Shown in pieces: positions 29,561-40,013 of a stretch of 64,000 nt of DNA; the first letter of the stretch is position 1, and the number at the start of each line of letters is the position of its first letter. The translations under genes were made by a program, and so were the position numbers. The notes below the pieces were generated by a model. It did no database searches, was not told the origin of the DNA, and saw nothing but the letters and a program-made list of their open reading frames with translations. The stretch comes from Absidia repens (lineage: Eukaryota; Mucoromycota; Mucoromycetes; Mucorales; Cunninghamellaceae), in NCBI GenBank assembly GCA_002105175.1, contig MCGE01000031.1, positions 1-64,000 of the forward strand, written 5' to 3'.

Positions 29561-31692
29561 ATGACAAGATCATCAAAACGAGCAAGATCAGGTCTACCCA
29601 AAAGCAACATCATAACAAGCAGGAGGACTCGAACCAAAGTCAACTACAATGAACACAGCGATACTGAAAAAAAGTCAACCAGGACTACACGACACAAATC
29701 AACACGATCCAACACGAAAAAGCCAACTTCCAAATCGACACAGCGTGATAATGAATATACTTCAACAGAAGACGAATCTACAAGTGATAGTCAAAGCGAT
29801 GATGAATCAGTTGTATCAACCTCAGAAAGTGAAGACGACGAAGAAGAAGAAAAGAGACCCAAACGACGCCAAACGAAAAACTTGCTTGCCACTTTACCAG
29901 CACACAAACGGGCAACTTCTATTCGAAAATTGACATCTGGTACCAACAATAAGAAAGCAACAAGCAAACAGAAATTAGCTGCTGCTTCAAAACGTTCTGT
30001 TCGACGGTAAAAAAAAAAAAAAAAAAAAAATCTCTTTTGTTTCTTTGGCTTTTGTCTTCCGTACCTACTTTGTCTTTTTTTTTTTTTTTTTGTGGGGGGG
30101 GACGATATAGTGTGAATCCTATCTTATCTTCGATTACTCCTCTTCGACAAGTACAGAGCAATTCTACACCATTATCTTCATATGAACTTGCGCGGGAACG
30201 GCTTCATGTCTCAGCCGTCCCTGATTCCCTTCCCTGCCGTGAAGATGAATTTGATGAAATCTCGGGTTATCTGGAAAGTGCGTTGCAAGAAGGAACGGGA
30301 ACGTGTATCTGTAAGTATATGAACATATAAGGATGAAGAAAAGAGAGAAAGGGTATACTGATTAGTTTATACATTGGTGATATAGATATATCTGGAGTTC
30401 CTGGTACGGGGAAAACAGCCACTGTTCTTGAAGTCATTCGTGGATTACAATACCGATCTGAACAAGAAGACGAGGTAAGGGATAATATATATATATATAA
30501 AAGATAAAGCTGGGGTACTGATAAAATGACTGTATTGCTGTGGGGCGCCGGGGCGGAATGACACATAGGATATTCCAACTTTTGATTTTGTTGAAATCAA
30601 TGGGATGAAATTGACAGATGCCAATCATGCTTATAGTCTGCTATGGGATTGCTTAAATCATGACAAGTCAAAGGATAGTAAAAAGAAGATCACCTCAACA
30701 CATGCACTAGAACTTTTGGAAACCCGATTCAGTGAAGAACGATCGGATGGAAGCATAACGTAAGTGATAAGTGAAGACACAGAAAGGGGATATAAGGACT
30801 ACCATCATTTTGTAGACACTCATTGGGCTTCTTTTTTTGGGGGGCGTCCGGATATTATAGTGTGGTACTAATGGATGAATTGGATTTATTGGTGACCAAG
30901 AAGCAAACGGTGATGTACAACTTTTTTGAATGGCCCAGTCGACCTCACTCGAAATTGATTGTGGTGGCGATTGCAAATACCATGGATTTACCAGAAAGAA
31001 TGCTCAGCAACAAGATTTATAGTCGGATCGGTGCCAAGCGAATCAACTTCCAAGCTTATAGCCATCAACAACTGTACGAAATTGTCGAATCAAGATTGAA
31101 GGATATCGATGCCTTTGAACATGATGCCGTGGAATTTGCAGCACGGAAGGTGAGCGCAGTGAGTGGTGACGCTCGACGGGCTTTGGATATTTGCCGGCGG
31201 GCGGTCGAAATCGTGGAACAACGACAACTTACCAGTGCCACCGACAACGACAATAGCAGAGCTACCACCACCAACGACAGCAGCAGCAAATCTAAAAAAC
31301 AGACGGTGACAATCAGTGTGGTAAACCAGGCAATCAAGGAAATGTTCTCTTCCCCTTCGGTGGCATTCATTCAATCCTGCTCTCTTCATCAGAAATTGTT
31401 TTTGGTCTCAGTGATGCAACGTGTGCGTCAAATTGGCTTGGCGGAAATTGAATTTGGGGAAGTCGCGCAACATCATCTTCAGACATGCAAGTGGCACCAT
31501 TTGGAACCTCCTACTACAAGTGACTTGATGCGGATATGTGAATCACTTGGTCAGGCCCGCGCTCTTGTCGTTGAAGGCGGTCGATTGGATCTTGGCATGC
31601 GAATCACCTTGAACCTCTCGGAAGAAGATATCATCATGGCTTGCAAAACTGAAAAAATTATTGGTAGATTACTCTCGAGTTTTAGTAAATAA
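29561..31692 (+). CDS. ORC1: Origin recognition complex subunit 1
   Basis: AAA+ ATPase of the origin recognition complex that licenses nuclear replication. Coding exons 29561-30006, 30111-30310, 30386-30474, 30569-30759 and 30861-31692; 585 aa. The first ~150 residues are Ser/Thr/Lys/Arg-rich with an acidic block (DDEEEEKRPKRR), likely disordered and DNA-contacting. The AAA+ core follows: Walker A GVPGTGKT (Lys225), FVEINGMKLTD, Walker B VVLMDELD (Asp314/Glu315), NTMDLPERMLSNKIYSR (sensor 1/arginine-finger region) and SGDARRALDICRRAVE (sensor 2). The C-terminus carries a winged-helix domain (about 440-585). The FFEWPSRPHSKLIVVAIAN and DLPER signatures separate it from CDC6. It is short for ORC1 because there is no BAH domain ahead of the AAA+ core, and the upstream neighbour leaves no room for one. 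Confidence 0.95.
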
Positions 31693-31708
31693 ATCACTTT
31701 TTAGCTTC

Positions 31709-31935
31709 TTTTTTTTTATTGTTGTCTTTTGATAAGCTGAATTGCCTTATCCTACTTTTATTGTTGTCTCTGGCATGATGAATTGCCTTCTTTTTTTTTT
31801 TTATTGTTGCCTCTGATATGTTGAATTGTCTTTTTTTTTTTTTTCCTATTATTGTCTTATTATTATTGTTGTTGCCTTTGATATGCTAATTGTCTTATTC
31901 AAGTTTTATGATTGTCTTTGATATGACGTAGTTCT
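31709..31935. repeat. Degenerate tandem repeat downstream of ORC1
   Basis: Four to five imperfect units of roughly 45-60 bp, each reading approximately TTATTGTTG(T/C)CT(T/C)TGAT then ATG(C/A)TGAATTG(T/C)CTT, separated by variable T-runs. Units start near 31719, 31760, 31802 and 31862, with a partial one near 31909. Confidence 0.6.
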
Positions 31936-32464
31936 GCAAGAGCCTTAAAAAATTGAGCCTCATGGAAATATGTCACATATCGAAATATGAGACAATATGG
32001 GTTTGTGTGTGAGTGAATGTGGAGTGTATGGAATGGGGTATCTTATTGTAGGATAAACAGATCATAGCGCTAGATAGGCTAGTTCAACTATAGAGGATAA
32101 GTTTTTCTACAATGAGTGACAAACTGTCCTATAGTGAAGGGGTCAGCTAAATTAGAATTGCACCATGGTTGGTCAACACCATCATTAGAGGGGGACCACC
32201 ATAATGCCAATGCTGTAGACTGCGAGGTGCTGCTTTAAGAGGAAGTCAGTGCCACAAAGCTGTCGAAGTTGACTACTGTAAATGGAAAACGGAGCCATCA
32301 TGGCGCCATTGTTATATGATAGCAGTTGCTGCCAAGACAACTATTATATTGATGAAGTTGTATGGTACTGATTGTTGTAAAAGGCAAAAAAAAAAAAAAA
32401 AAAAAAAAAAGACAGGAGCTCCTCTCTGTTTCCATCAGAAAAAAGCTAACGAGAATGACCATCG

Positions 32465-32620
32465 CAAATAATTCGAATCCCGCCCACGTGAAACATTTTA
32501 TTTTCTCTCCTTCCCTTTTTATTTTTTCGGCTCTCTTTCTTTTTGTTTATTTTTTTTCCTTTCATTTTTTCTTCATCATTCAACTTTTATGGCGTTACGG
32601 TGAACTTAGGCTAGAGCGAG
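32465..32620 (-). repeat. Dispersed repeat R1, truncated reverse copy
   Basis: Starts at CCCGCCCACGTGAAACATTT, followed by CGGCTCTCTTTCTTTTTG and CATCATTCAACTTTTATGGC, as in 23815-24420. It breaks off near a GAACTTAGGCTAGAG segment, before the conserved core. Confidence 0.65.
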
Positions 32621-33539
32621 GATTTGTTTTGCAAAAAAAAGGGGGGGCCAGTGTTGTATTCTGACATATAAATATAGCAGTAAAATAAAATAAAAATATG
32701 TCAATGATGGGACATTGCCCTGGGATAGAGAGATTCAAATCCCGCGGTACAGTAGAAAGGCTCAGGTCATGCATGAGTGTCATGATCTAATTTGATTTTT
32801 TCATTGAAAAGAAACAATATTTGATAAAATGCCTTTTTTTTTTTTTAATAAAAAAAAAGTACAAAATGTGTGTTGGGCTATCTCATAAAACTTTAATAAA
32901 TACAATTAAAAGTTATGATAAGAATTAGTAACTACCCAATCAAAGAGAACTCTTCAAGAGTTAGTAGACTAATCTTAGTAGCGAATTCTCTTATCATTCA
33001 ACTTTGTGCGGAACGTATTTTAACAAGGATGGTAGTTGAGACAGTAGAATAGGATGGGATGGGATGAAGAATTCCGGGGTCGTTTTTTTTGCACGGGGCT
33101 ATGTTATGGAAAACGTCAATTTTTTGAGCATTTGAAGGTGGTGGATGAAGTCGCCTTTGTATCCAACCCATTTATTTTTCACACCCAGACATGCACACAA
33201 TACCGACTTTTTCTATGTGAATGTATGTGATAATTTGTAGTGTAAAAGTATGGCGCAGACATTTTATAATGTACTGAACGTTAAATTGGGTGTAATTTTT
33301 TTTATTTCAGAACTTCTGAAAAAATCTCTGAAAAAGAGGCTATTAGAATACGGAGAATTAGTGTAATGTAGTATAGGTTGTTATTTTCAATTATATTCAA
33401 TAAAAAAAACAAAGTCATTGAACGTGAATATGACTTATGTTTCAAAGTGAAGGGTATGAAAAAGATTAAAGGGGACTGGTTGGTGTGTTATATACACTTG
33501 ATCTAGGGCTTAACATGGATTTAAGTCAATGATTAAGAT

Positions 33540-33960
33540 TAAAAAGATATATTTTATTGAAGTACTATAAACAAGTGTAAACTGGGGATGTTTAACGCTA
33601 TTATAAATAGAATGTATAAAGGGATCTACTGGTGAAGAAAACTACAGTAATCAGATGAAAGAGGCTAGTGGCGCTAATGGTAAAAAGACTAGACATACTT
33701 TATAGAACAGTATTAAGTATAAAGGCATTGCAAATTTTCAACCCCAGCTAACTCACTATTTAAATGTGAAGTTAAACTAAGGCAACTAACACTAAGCTAA
33801 ACTAATGACGGTTTCATGACACTCATTTCTAAACTGAATGTCCTAATCTAATGGCGGGTCCAAATCCTAGATCCACAATGAAAGGGGTTTTCCATGTTAT
33901 TTATTTTGCATTTTTCAAAATATCCCTGGTTCAAGTTCTAACCACTAGTGCTACTTCATT
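33540..33960 (+). repeat. Dispersed repeat R1, diverged forward copy (variant core)
   Basis: AGATATATTTTATTGAAG at the left, AACTAACACTAAGCTAAACT, then a core with ATCCACAATGAAAGGGG. After the core it differs from other copies: TTTATTTTGCATTTTTCAAAA and TTCAAGTTCTAACCACTAG, a variant shared with the copy at 35120-35440. Confidence 0.6.
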
Positions 33961-34689
33961 GTAGCTTCAATGAAGAGAAGAAAAAACGGGAAAAAAGTAC
34001 TTGTCTGAGTTTTATTTCTTGGATTTTTTGTTTCTATGTGTTCATTAAGGCAGGATCAAAAAAAGGGAAGGGAGAAGGGCCACAAAAGAAAAGGAAAGGG
34101 GAAGGAGTTAAAAATAGGAAAGGAGAGGAATAATTGTACATTGTCGTCCTAAAAAGTTGCCGAGTATGCTTACACATTATGATATTAAGACTGAATATGA
34201 AATTTTTATTTTTATTGAGTCAATCGCCTTTACGTTCCATTTTCCTTTCCCTCTCTTTCATTTTTATATTCATCTACATTGATTTTCCATCGTCTATATT
34301 TATCTCTACATTATCTCAAATCTGCTCTACACATATTATTTTCTCTCTCGCTGTTGGATTGTTGTCTGTGTCGTATTCCTGGCTCCTGATTAGCAATCTT
34401 TATATCAAAGTATCTATACCATATCATTTTGCATATCCGCTTTATCACTTCATTCTATTTTTTACCCCTGAATCCCCCACTTATTCTCACACTTATCATT
34501 TACCACATCAGATTACACACGACCTCAATTATCCGTAGTCTCAAATATACCATTATCAAGCTCCCATCCACAATCACATATATTTTCATTTTCTTAATAA
34601 AAAACTTGACATTTTTATATATTAAAAAGAAAATGTATCGTAAGAAAACTCAGCTATAGTAACTTTAATTTCGTTTTTTTGTCACTCTT

Positions 34690-35740
34690 TTTTTCAGACC
34701 GAGCCCTGAGCAACGACCGTTGGGTCCCAAGGTGCTGCCCACCATAGGAGCCGTCCATCTTTTTTTTTTCTCAATCGCTGCCCACCCATAGCGCCAAATC
34801 ACCAAGTCTTCCATCAAAACCCACACTTCAGAATCCCCCCTGCCACCCAGTGGCTACATAATTAATACTATTTTCAACTTTGTTCTTCAATATACCACAC
34901 CACAATAAAATACACTGTAATAACTGTTTTTTCACACAAACACATCCCTGTTTTCTTTTCTACGCACAAACTTATAGACTTGGTGGAAGAAATCTCCATA
35001 ATACAGTACCTAACCCGTTCCTTTTTCATATATATATAGACACACTTTTTTTTTATTCTATGCATATGTAATACACATTCGATGGAGCTCATAATGTAAA
35101 CGTACAACAGAGATACTAATTATAATAAAAAGAACATATTTATTCAGACGTAGATATAAACGATGACAAACTATTACTAAACTAATGAGTGCTAATCTAC
35201 TGTCGTTCCCAAATCCTTCATCCAAAATGAAAGCGTTTCCCCATGATGTTTGTTTTGCGTTTTTTAAAACGCCACTAATTCAAGTTCTAACACTAATCCT
35301 AGATCACCAGTACCTCAATGAGCCTTGCCATCATATCATTCAGACTACCATGAAGGAAAAAAATAAAAAAGAAAGAAAAAGAGAGGGAAAAAAAGAGGGA
35401 CCAAAAAAAAAAAAATAGAAAGCAAAATGCGGAGCCTGAATCATCCAGCTTTTTTTTTTTATGTCAAAAAATTAGGGAACTGCAAATAAAAATTAAATAA
35501 ACGGGCAATCGCCATAATTACCATATAGCATAATTAGTTTTATCTTCCAGTGGAAAGGCAGTTGCAACCACTACATAATCGAACTCTAATCTCTCTGACG
35601 TATTTCAAGTAAGCTATAGCACGACGGTTGGGCCCCAAAGGGCTGCCCACCAAAGTGCGAAATGGCGGAGGCTTTAATCCTATCCTATCGAAACCTACAC
35701 TTTAATAAAAAACTGTAACACCCAGTAAATCGAAAGATTT
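34690..35740. repeat. Pair of short direct repeats with GGGCTGCCCACC-type core
   Basis: An approximately 31-bp segment at 34716-34746 (ACGACCGTTGGGTCCCAAGG... then CTGCCCACC) recurs at 35619-35649 (ACGACGGTTGGGCCCCAAAG... then CTGCCCACC). Each is followed within about 130 bp by a (A/T)AC(A/C)CCAGT motif, after AAACC(C/T)ACACTT. The flanks diverge, so this is probably a second, older repeat family. Confidence 0.4.
35120..35440 (+). repeat. Dispersed repeat R1, forward copy (variant core)
   Basis: AACATATTTATTCAGACGTAG, CTATTACTAAACTAATGAG, core ATCCAAAATGAAAGCGTTTC at about 35220, then TTTGTTTTGCGTTTTTTAAA and TTCAAGTTCTAACACTAATC, ending in a purine-rich tract. It shares the variant core with 33540-33960. 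Confidence 0.65.
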
Positions 35741-36118
35741 CCAAAAGCTCCAGCGGAGAGCCAGAGCGTTTATTTTATTATAAAAAGATTTGACATTTTA
35801 TCAATTAAATAAAAACCATATCAATTGTATCACTTATTTACTTTTGTCTTTGTTCTTACAACCATTTCAGATGGTAACCGAGCTAGAGGTCCCACAGATT
35901 TTCTACACAGTGAAAAAAAAAAAAAAAAATCGGTTAATCAATCTGAATTAAAAGCATCGCCTCTAATTGATCCAGTTTGATACAGTGATTGAAATTGATT
36001 CAAGTTAGATTGAAGTTGATACATTTTGATTTACTAGTGATGATCATATTGCCTATGTCAACGGAAGATTCAATTGATGTATATTTTTACACAGATTCCC
36101 CAATCAGGCAATAGATGA

Positions 36119-36690
36119 AGATATTGTATGGGTCACCTTTATACAAACCCCCTCCCCCTCTTCCCCGTTCATACGAGTATTCACAAATACAACATGTCTA
36201 TTGTGAGTATTTCGCTTCCACAGTACGACACTACTATACCCTGTAAAAGTGAATCAACGCATACCCTACAATAGATAAACAATACATATCCCTCAAAGAA
36301 TAATTTATTTAACACAAAAACAACATACGTGTTCCACAAAAACAATGTACATAATTTTTTTTTCAAATGTGATTTTCTTTATTGCGGTGATAAAGTGGTA
36401 AAATAGACAGTAATAGTAAAATAAAAGACAATATATAATAACATTTAAGAGATGAAGAGGATACTAAGATGAAGGGGCAGATGATAAGAATGATGTACGC
36501 ACCAAAATAATGGGAGTCAAGTTCACTAGTGTGAAGAGGAGATGACGATGAGCACTGAAGTAAAAAAAAAAAAAAAGGTTGAGAATGTACCGTGAATAAT
36601 AAAAGAGATGAAGGCCAAAAAAAAAAATATTCCAATAGACGGAAGAGAAGGAAAGAGAGGAATTTTATAACAGAAGGAAAAGAAATAAAA
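36119..36690 (-). repeat. Long inverted duplication, arm A
   Basis: On the minus strand this matches 63480-64000 on the plus strand over most of its length. Shared segments include GTGCTCATC, CACTAGTGAACTT, CATCTTAGTATCCTCTTCAT, CTGCAATAAAGAAAATCACA-type (GCAATAAAGAAAATCACATT), TTCTTTGAGGGATATGT, GTTTATCTATTGTAGGGTAT, AGACATGTTGTATTTGTGAA and CATACAATATCT. Gaps occur in the T-runs. Identity by eye is about 85-90%. The arm includes the likely 3' UTR and polyadenylation signal of the gene fragment ending at 36712. Confidence 0.85.
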
Positions 36691-36711
36691 AAAAATGAAG
36701 GTCTGCGGGGT

Positions 36712-37085
36712 TTAATTTCTATCTAACTTTCTGCGTTTGGCGATTGATGCTTCAAGGGGAGCCATTATTTCAACGCCATTCGATTCACTGGGTGAGAATG
36801 GAGCTGGTGGAGTTTTTGCATCATTGGCGTCATTGCTATGAGAATAATATAATATAAAATAACTTTGTATAAAATAGGTAAACTTTTGTAATTTTGATTG
36901 TGATGTCACTTACAAGAATTCGAGCTCACGCTCAATATCCTCAAAATCGCCATCTTCAATTGTGACTCGATCATCGACGTTGGTGCTGCTGCTTCCTTTA
37001 TTTATCCTGTTGCTGTTCTCGCTTCTACTTCTTTTGCTGATGTATTTATTGCCGCTGTTGCTGGTCTCTCTTTTGCTGCTGTTGA
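36712..37085 (-). CDS. 3' end of an unidentified gene (two exons visible, 5' part missing)
   Basis: Minus-strand exon 37085(uncertain)-36914 joined to 36835-36712 by an intron with a consensus donor GTAAGTGA and acceptor ATAG; the frame is continuous and ends TAA. The roughly 98 visible residues are polar: SKRETSNSGNK, RSRSENSN, then an acidic patch VTIEDGDFEDIERELEFF, a PPAPFSPSES segment and a basic C-terminus AKRRKLDRN that could serve as a nuclear signal. No in-frame Met exists and a stop lies just upstream near 37108, so an upstream exon or a truncation must be assumed. The left limit uses a possible acceptor (AACAG) near 37085. AATAAA on the minus strand near 36377-36382 would be its poly(A) signal. 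Function is unknown. Confidence 0.4.
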
Positions 37086-37679
37086 TTATATCATTAAATA
37101 AATGGGATTAGTTATAAAGTATTGTAAAACTTGTGGATGACTTTTATTTCTATTCAAATGTATTGTCTTATTTATATTTATGTGATGGTCTGTGCATGTA
37201 AATAGGGCTGATGAATATGATAGGAATTTGTGTAGTGGGTGATTCGGGGTCTGAATTACTTATTATTGAATGATCGCATGTGCATGCGTGCAGTAACCAA
37301 AAAAACCAATAATATATATTGTGTTTTACCACTAGTCCATGCATATATTTAACCATTTTGTGAAATGATAATCTATATCATTTTATTAAAAAGAACAACT
37401 GTTACATATCAATTACTAAAATTAGAAATACTATTCAGCCCTTTAATTTCCGTCCATTAAAACATTCTAATATTGTTAGACCATCTATGAACGTGTACCA
37501 AACAAATATAATTATCTACATCACTATACCCAAGATACCTCTAATGAGTTTGATAAATATTTAAACATTCCAAAAAATGCAAGATTTCCAATCATAATTT
37601 TAATGAAATTTGAGTCAAGCCAAAAACGAAGGAAGGAACAGTCAAAACAAAATCGGCCATTACACATGTTTCGGAGCTT

Positions 37680-37800
37680 AATGCGGTAAAAACTTTTGGG
37701 CTCCGCTCGCACTGCCCCCTGGGTCATTTTGGCAAAAGCGCGGCGTAGCCGCGCCTCTCCCGGCGCTTTTTTAGCGGATTTCCATGTTTTTTTAGCGGTA
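37680..37800. repeat. GC-rich patch with perfect hairpin
   Basis: About 120 bp of markedly higher G+C than the surrounding AT-rich DNA. Includes CTCCGCTCGCACTGCCCCCT and a perfect inverted repeat GCGCGGC-GTA-GCCGCGC at 37738-37754, followed by CTCTCCCGGCGC and three spaced TAGCGG motifs (37772, 37794 and nearby). It has the look of an inserted GC cluster or the end of a mobile element. Confidence 0.5.
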
Positions 37801-38319
37801 TGGCGGGGTATTTCTGTGTGTGTATGGGGATATTGGATGGGGAAAAAAAAAAAAAAAAAAATGGTATGAGTAGAAGGAGTATGTGACTAGAAAGCGGATC
37901 CAAGCAAACGTGGATGTCCAAGTATGTGTGTGGTTGAATGGTGGGCAATAATGTAGAGGCGGTTATTATGGCTGTAGGCTTTAGCTGTGAGCTTATAGGC
38001 GTAAACTTTGGGGCATTGTGCAATTAATTGTATGATAGATGGATGGTTGGTTTGGTGGCAAAAAATGATTGTATAATATTTCTAAAGATGCATGGAAAAT
38101 TTGAAGTTGAACGGTTTCGTAGTTCGTTTTATATAAAGCGAAGAAGAGTATATTGCAGGTTAATTGGATTTTGCAGGCTGTAAAGCCAGATGGGTGTGAA
38201 TTCAACCGCCGCCGCCGGCAGTCTGGATTGTTGATCGAGAAAAAAAAAGGGGAAGGGGCACAAAAAAAAAATCGAAATCATCTGTTCACTGTTTTTTGCT
38301 CATTGTGGACCTGGTGGTC

Positions 38320-38500
38320 TTGGCTTTCTGTTAGAACTAGTTTAAAAGGGTTTTAGGAAAGGGATTGCAAGAAGCATGGGGAAACCCTTACGTTTTGATT
38401 CTAGAATCTTGGGGAAATGTCTTGATTAACTTAGTACATGTATATGTCTCTTTTCTTCAATAAAACATATCTCTGCTTCAATAAAGTTTGTCTTTGTTTG
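38320..38500 (-). repeat. Dispersed repeat R1, reverse fragment
   Basis: Shows GAACTAGTTTAAAAGGGTTT, GGGATTGCAAGAAGCATGGGG, CCCTTACGTTTTGATTCTAG and a later ATGTCTCTTTTCTTCAATAA, in R1 reverse order with internal deletions. Confidence 0.55.
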
Positions 38501-38791
38501 AAAAAAAAATGTGTATTTGCTTCAATGATGTGCGTTTAAGCTTCATTAGAAGGTTGGAGATTCCTTTTAGAGATCGCTTTTAGAGATCCCTTTTTTTTAG
38601 TTGACATCATTCCTTCTTCTACACCATTCATCTAGATTAGCACCTCTCTCAGCTACTATTAGCGGCGCCTATTTTTACTTCTTCTTTCCTTTTAGTATAG
38701 TATTGAATACAGCATCATGATTTAATAAAAGCTTTTTTTATTTTGTAATGAACAATGGATGGCAAAGCTATACTACGGTGACAGGCTACTG

Positions 38792-38850
38792 TACATACTA
38801 TTCTATTGCGGTAGACTATTCTACATACTATTCTATTGTGGTAGACTGTT
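38792..38850 (+). repeat. Tandem duplication, 30-bp unit
   Basis: Two adjacent, nearly identical 30-bp units, each TACATACTATTCTATTG(C/T)GGTAGACT followed by a short linker. A 60-codon frame across it (38759-38941) therefore repeats YILFYCGRLF; I do not regard this as a real gene. Confidence 0.6.
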
Positions 38851-38994
38851 CGACAGACCATCCTTTTATTGGTTTGAAAAGCCTATAGCGATATTACTAC
38901 CTTTGGCAGGCTCCGCGGTCGAGCTATTCCCGATTTATTGAATTTTTAGGGGGGGGCGGCGGGCACTTTTGGGATGAGAAAGGGGGATATTGGA

Positions 38995-39370
38995 AGAAAC
39001 AAAACCCCTTCCATTTTGGATTCAGGATTTAAAACCATCATTAGTTGACTTTTTGAAGCCTTCATTAGCATGGTTTAGTGTTAGTTTATCCATAATTTGA
39101 ATCTATAGTCGAATAAAATGTATCTCTTTTCACTTGCTTCGATGAAAAATATCTTACTAGTCTCTCTCATCCCTTGTGCAATAGATCCGTACTTTTTGCG
39201 ATCATCACCCTTATGATTAGTGTTAACACTTGTTGTGAGTCTTTCATTCCTTCTGCATTGTATTAGGATCCATTTTATAGCTGCTCCGTTAACTTGGTGT
39301 CAAAAATTATCATGTTTGATCTTCCATTGGTCTCCTTCATGCTACTTCCAATAGACCCCATGTGACAATA
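38995..39370 (-). repeat. Dispersed repeat R1, reverse copy
   Basis: CCCCTTCCATTTTGGATTCA, ATTAGTTGACTTTTTGAAGCC, GGTTTAGTGTTAGTTTATCC, GAATAAAATGTATCTCTTTT, then a distal CCATTGGTCTCCTTCATGCT section also found at 24245-24275. Confidence 0.65.
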
Positions 39371-40013
39371 AATCCACTGCTCTTAGTTTAGTATCCACCA
39401 TATCCTTTCAAATAAAATATATCATTATTATATACCATCCTCTGACCCGTTACAAAATTACAACGCCATTATTATGGCTCTTTTGAGACCGTCCCACCAT
39501 ACATCTTTTTCTAACTGTCCACTATGACTATATTCTCCGCAAAGCTTAGCGACTGACGGAGATACCCAGGTCACTTTATGTAGAACATGGCCTTATCCCA
39601 AATATACTAGTTCTATTAATGAACCTAAGCCTTACCATGAGAGTATATGCTTTTATGCTGAAGAACCTTTTCCCCAGTTTTCTAGCTAGCACATGGTCAC
39701 AATAATGTCAATTTTCAGTTACCCTTATTTTCAAATACAGTCATCCTATACTGTACTGTACAGTACAGTACTGTACGTATATCACCTTAAAAACGGTCCT
39801 CTAGTCGTCAATATTTAGTTTATTCTCTTCACTTGACCATATTGTCATACCAAACATATCCCAAACAACATTCAAGGAGCATAAAAATTGAGTATTTGTT
39901 TATTCTAAAAGAACACTTAGGTCATCAAAATATACGATATATAGTATAAACTAAGCTAAACCAAACAAACCAATATCAATATTAATAATATAAAAATATC
40001 TACAAAATTAAAT

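Larger units (their letters stand above)
31936..36118. other. Gene-poor block with repeats; no gene recognised
   Basis: Contains a truncated reverse R1 copy (32465-32620), forward R1 copies (33540-33960 and 35120-35440), a pair of short GC-richer repeats (34690-34870 and 35600-35740), and A/T runs (32384-32410, 32837-32859). The longest frame (34134-34538) is I/L/S/Y low-complexity with no domain and is probably fortuitous. Confidence 0.5.
37086..40013. other. Gene-poor block; GC-rich patch and repeats
   Basis: No gene recognised. It contains a GC-rich hairpin patch (37680-37800), reverse R1 fragments (38320-38500 and 38995-39370), a 30-bp tandem duplication (38792-38850), a 22-bp perfect palindrome (39749-39770), and a run of G and C motifs near 38950 and 38198-38222. 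The minus frame 37724-38023 crosses the GC patch and is low complexity. Confidence 0.5.

Noticed and set aside
32700..32790. GATTCAAATCCCGCGGT segment resembling a tRNA T-arm
   Set aside because: No matching acceptor, D or anticodon arms around it.
34134..34538. 134-codon frame
   Set aside because: Composition is simple I/L/S/Y from a T-rich tract; no motif or promoter context.
37724..38023. 99-codon minus frame crossing the GC-rich patch
   Set aside because: Low complexity with a phenylalanine run from a T-tract; no supporting signals.
38759..38941. 60-codon frame with repeated YILFYCGRLF
   Set aside because: The repetition is explained by the 30-bp DNA tandem duplication.
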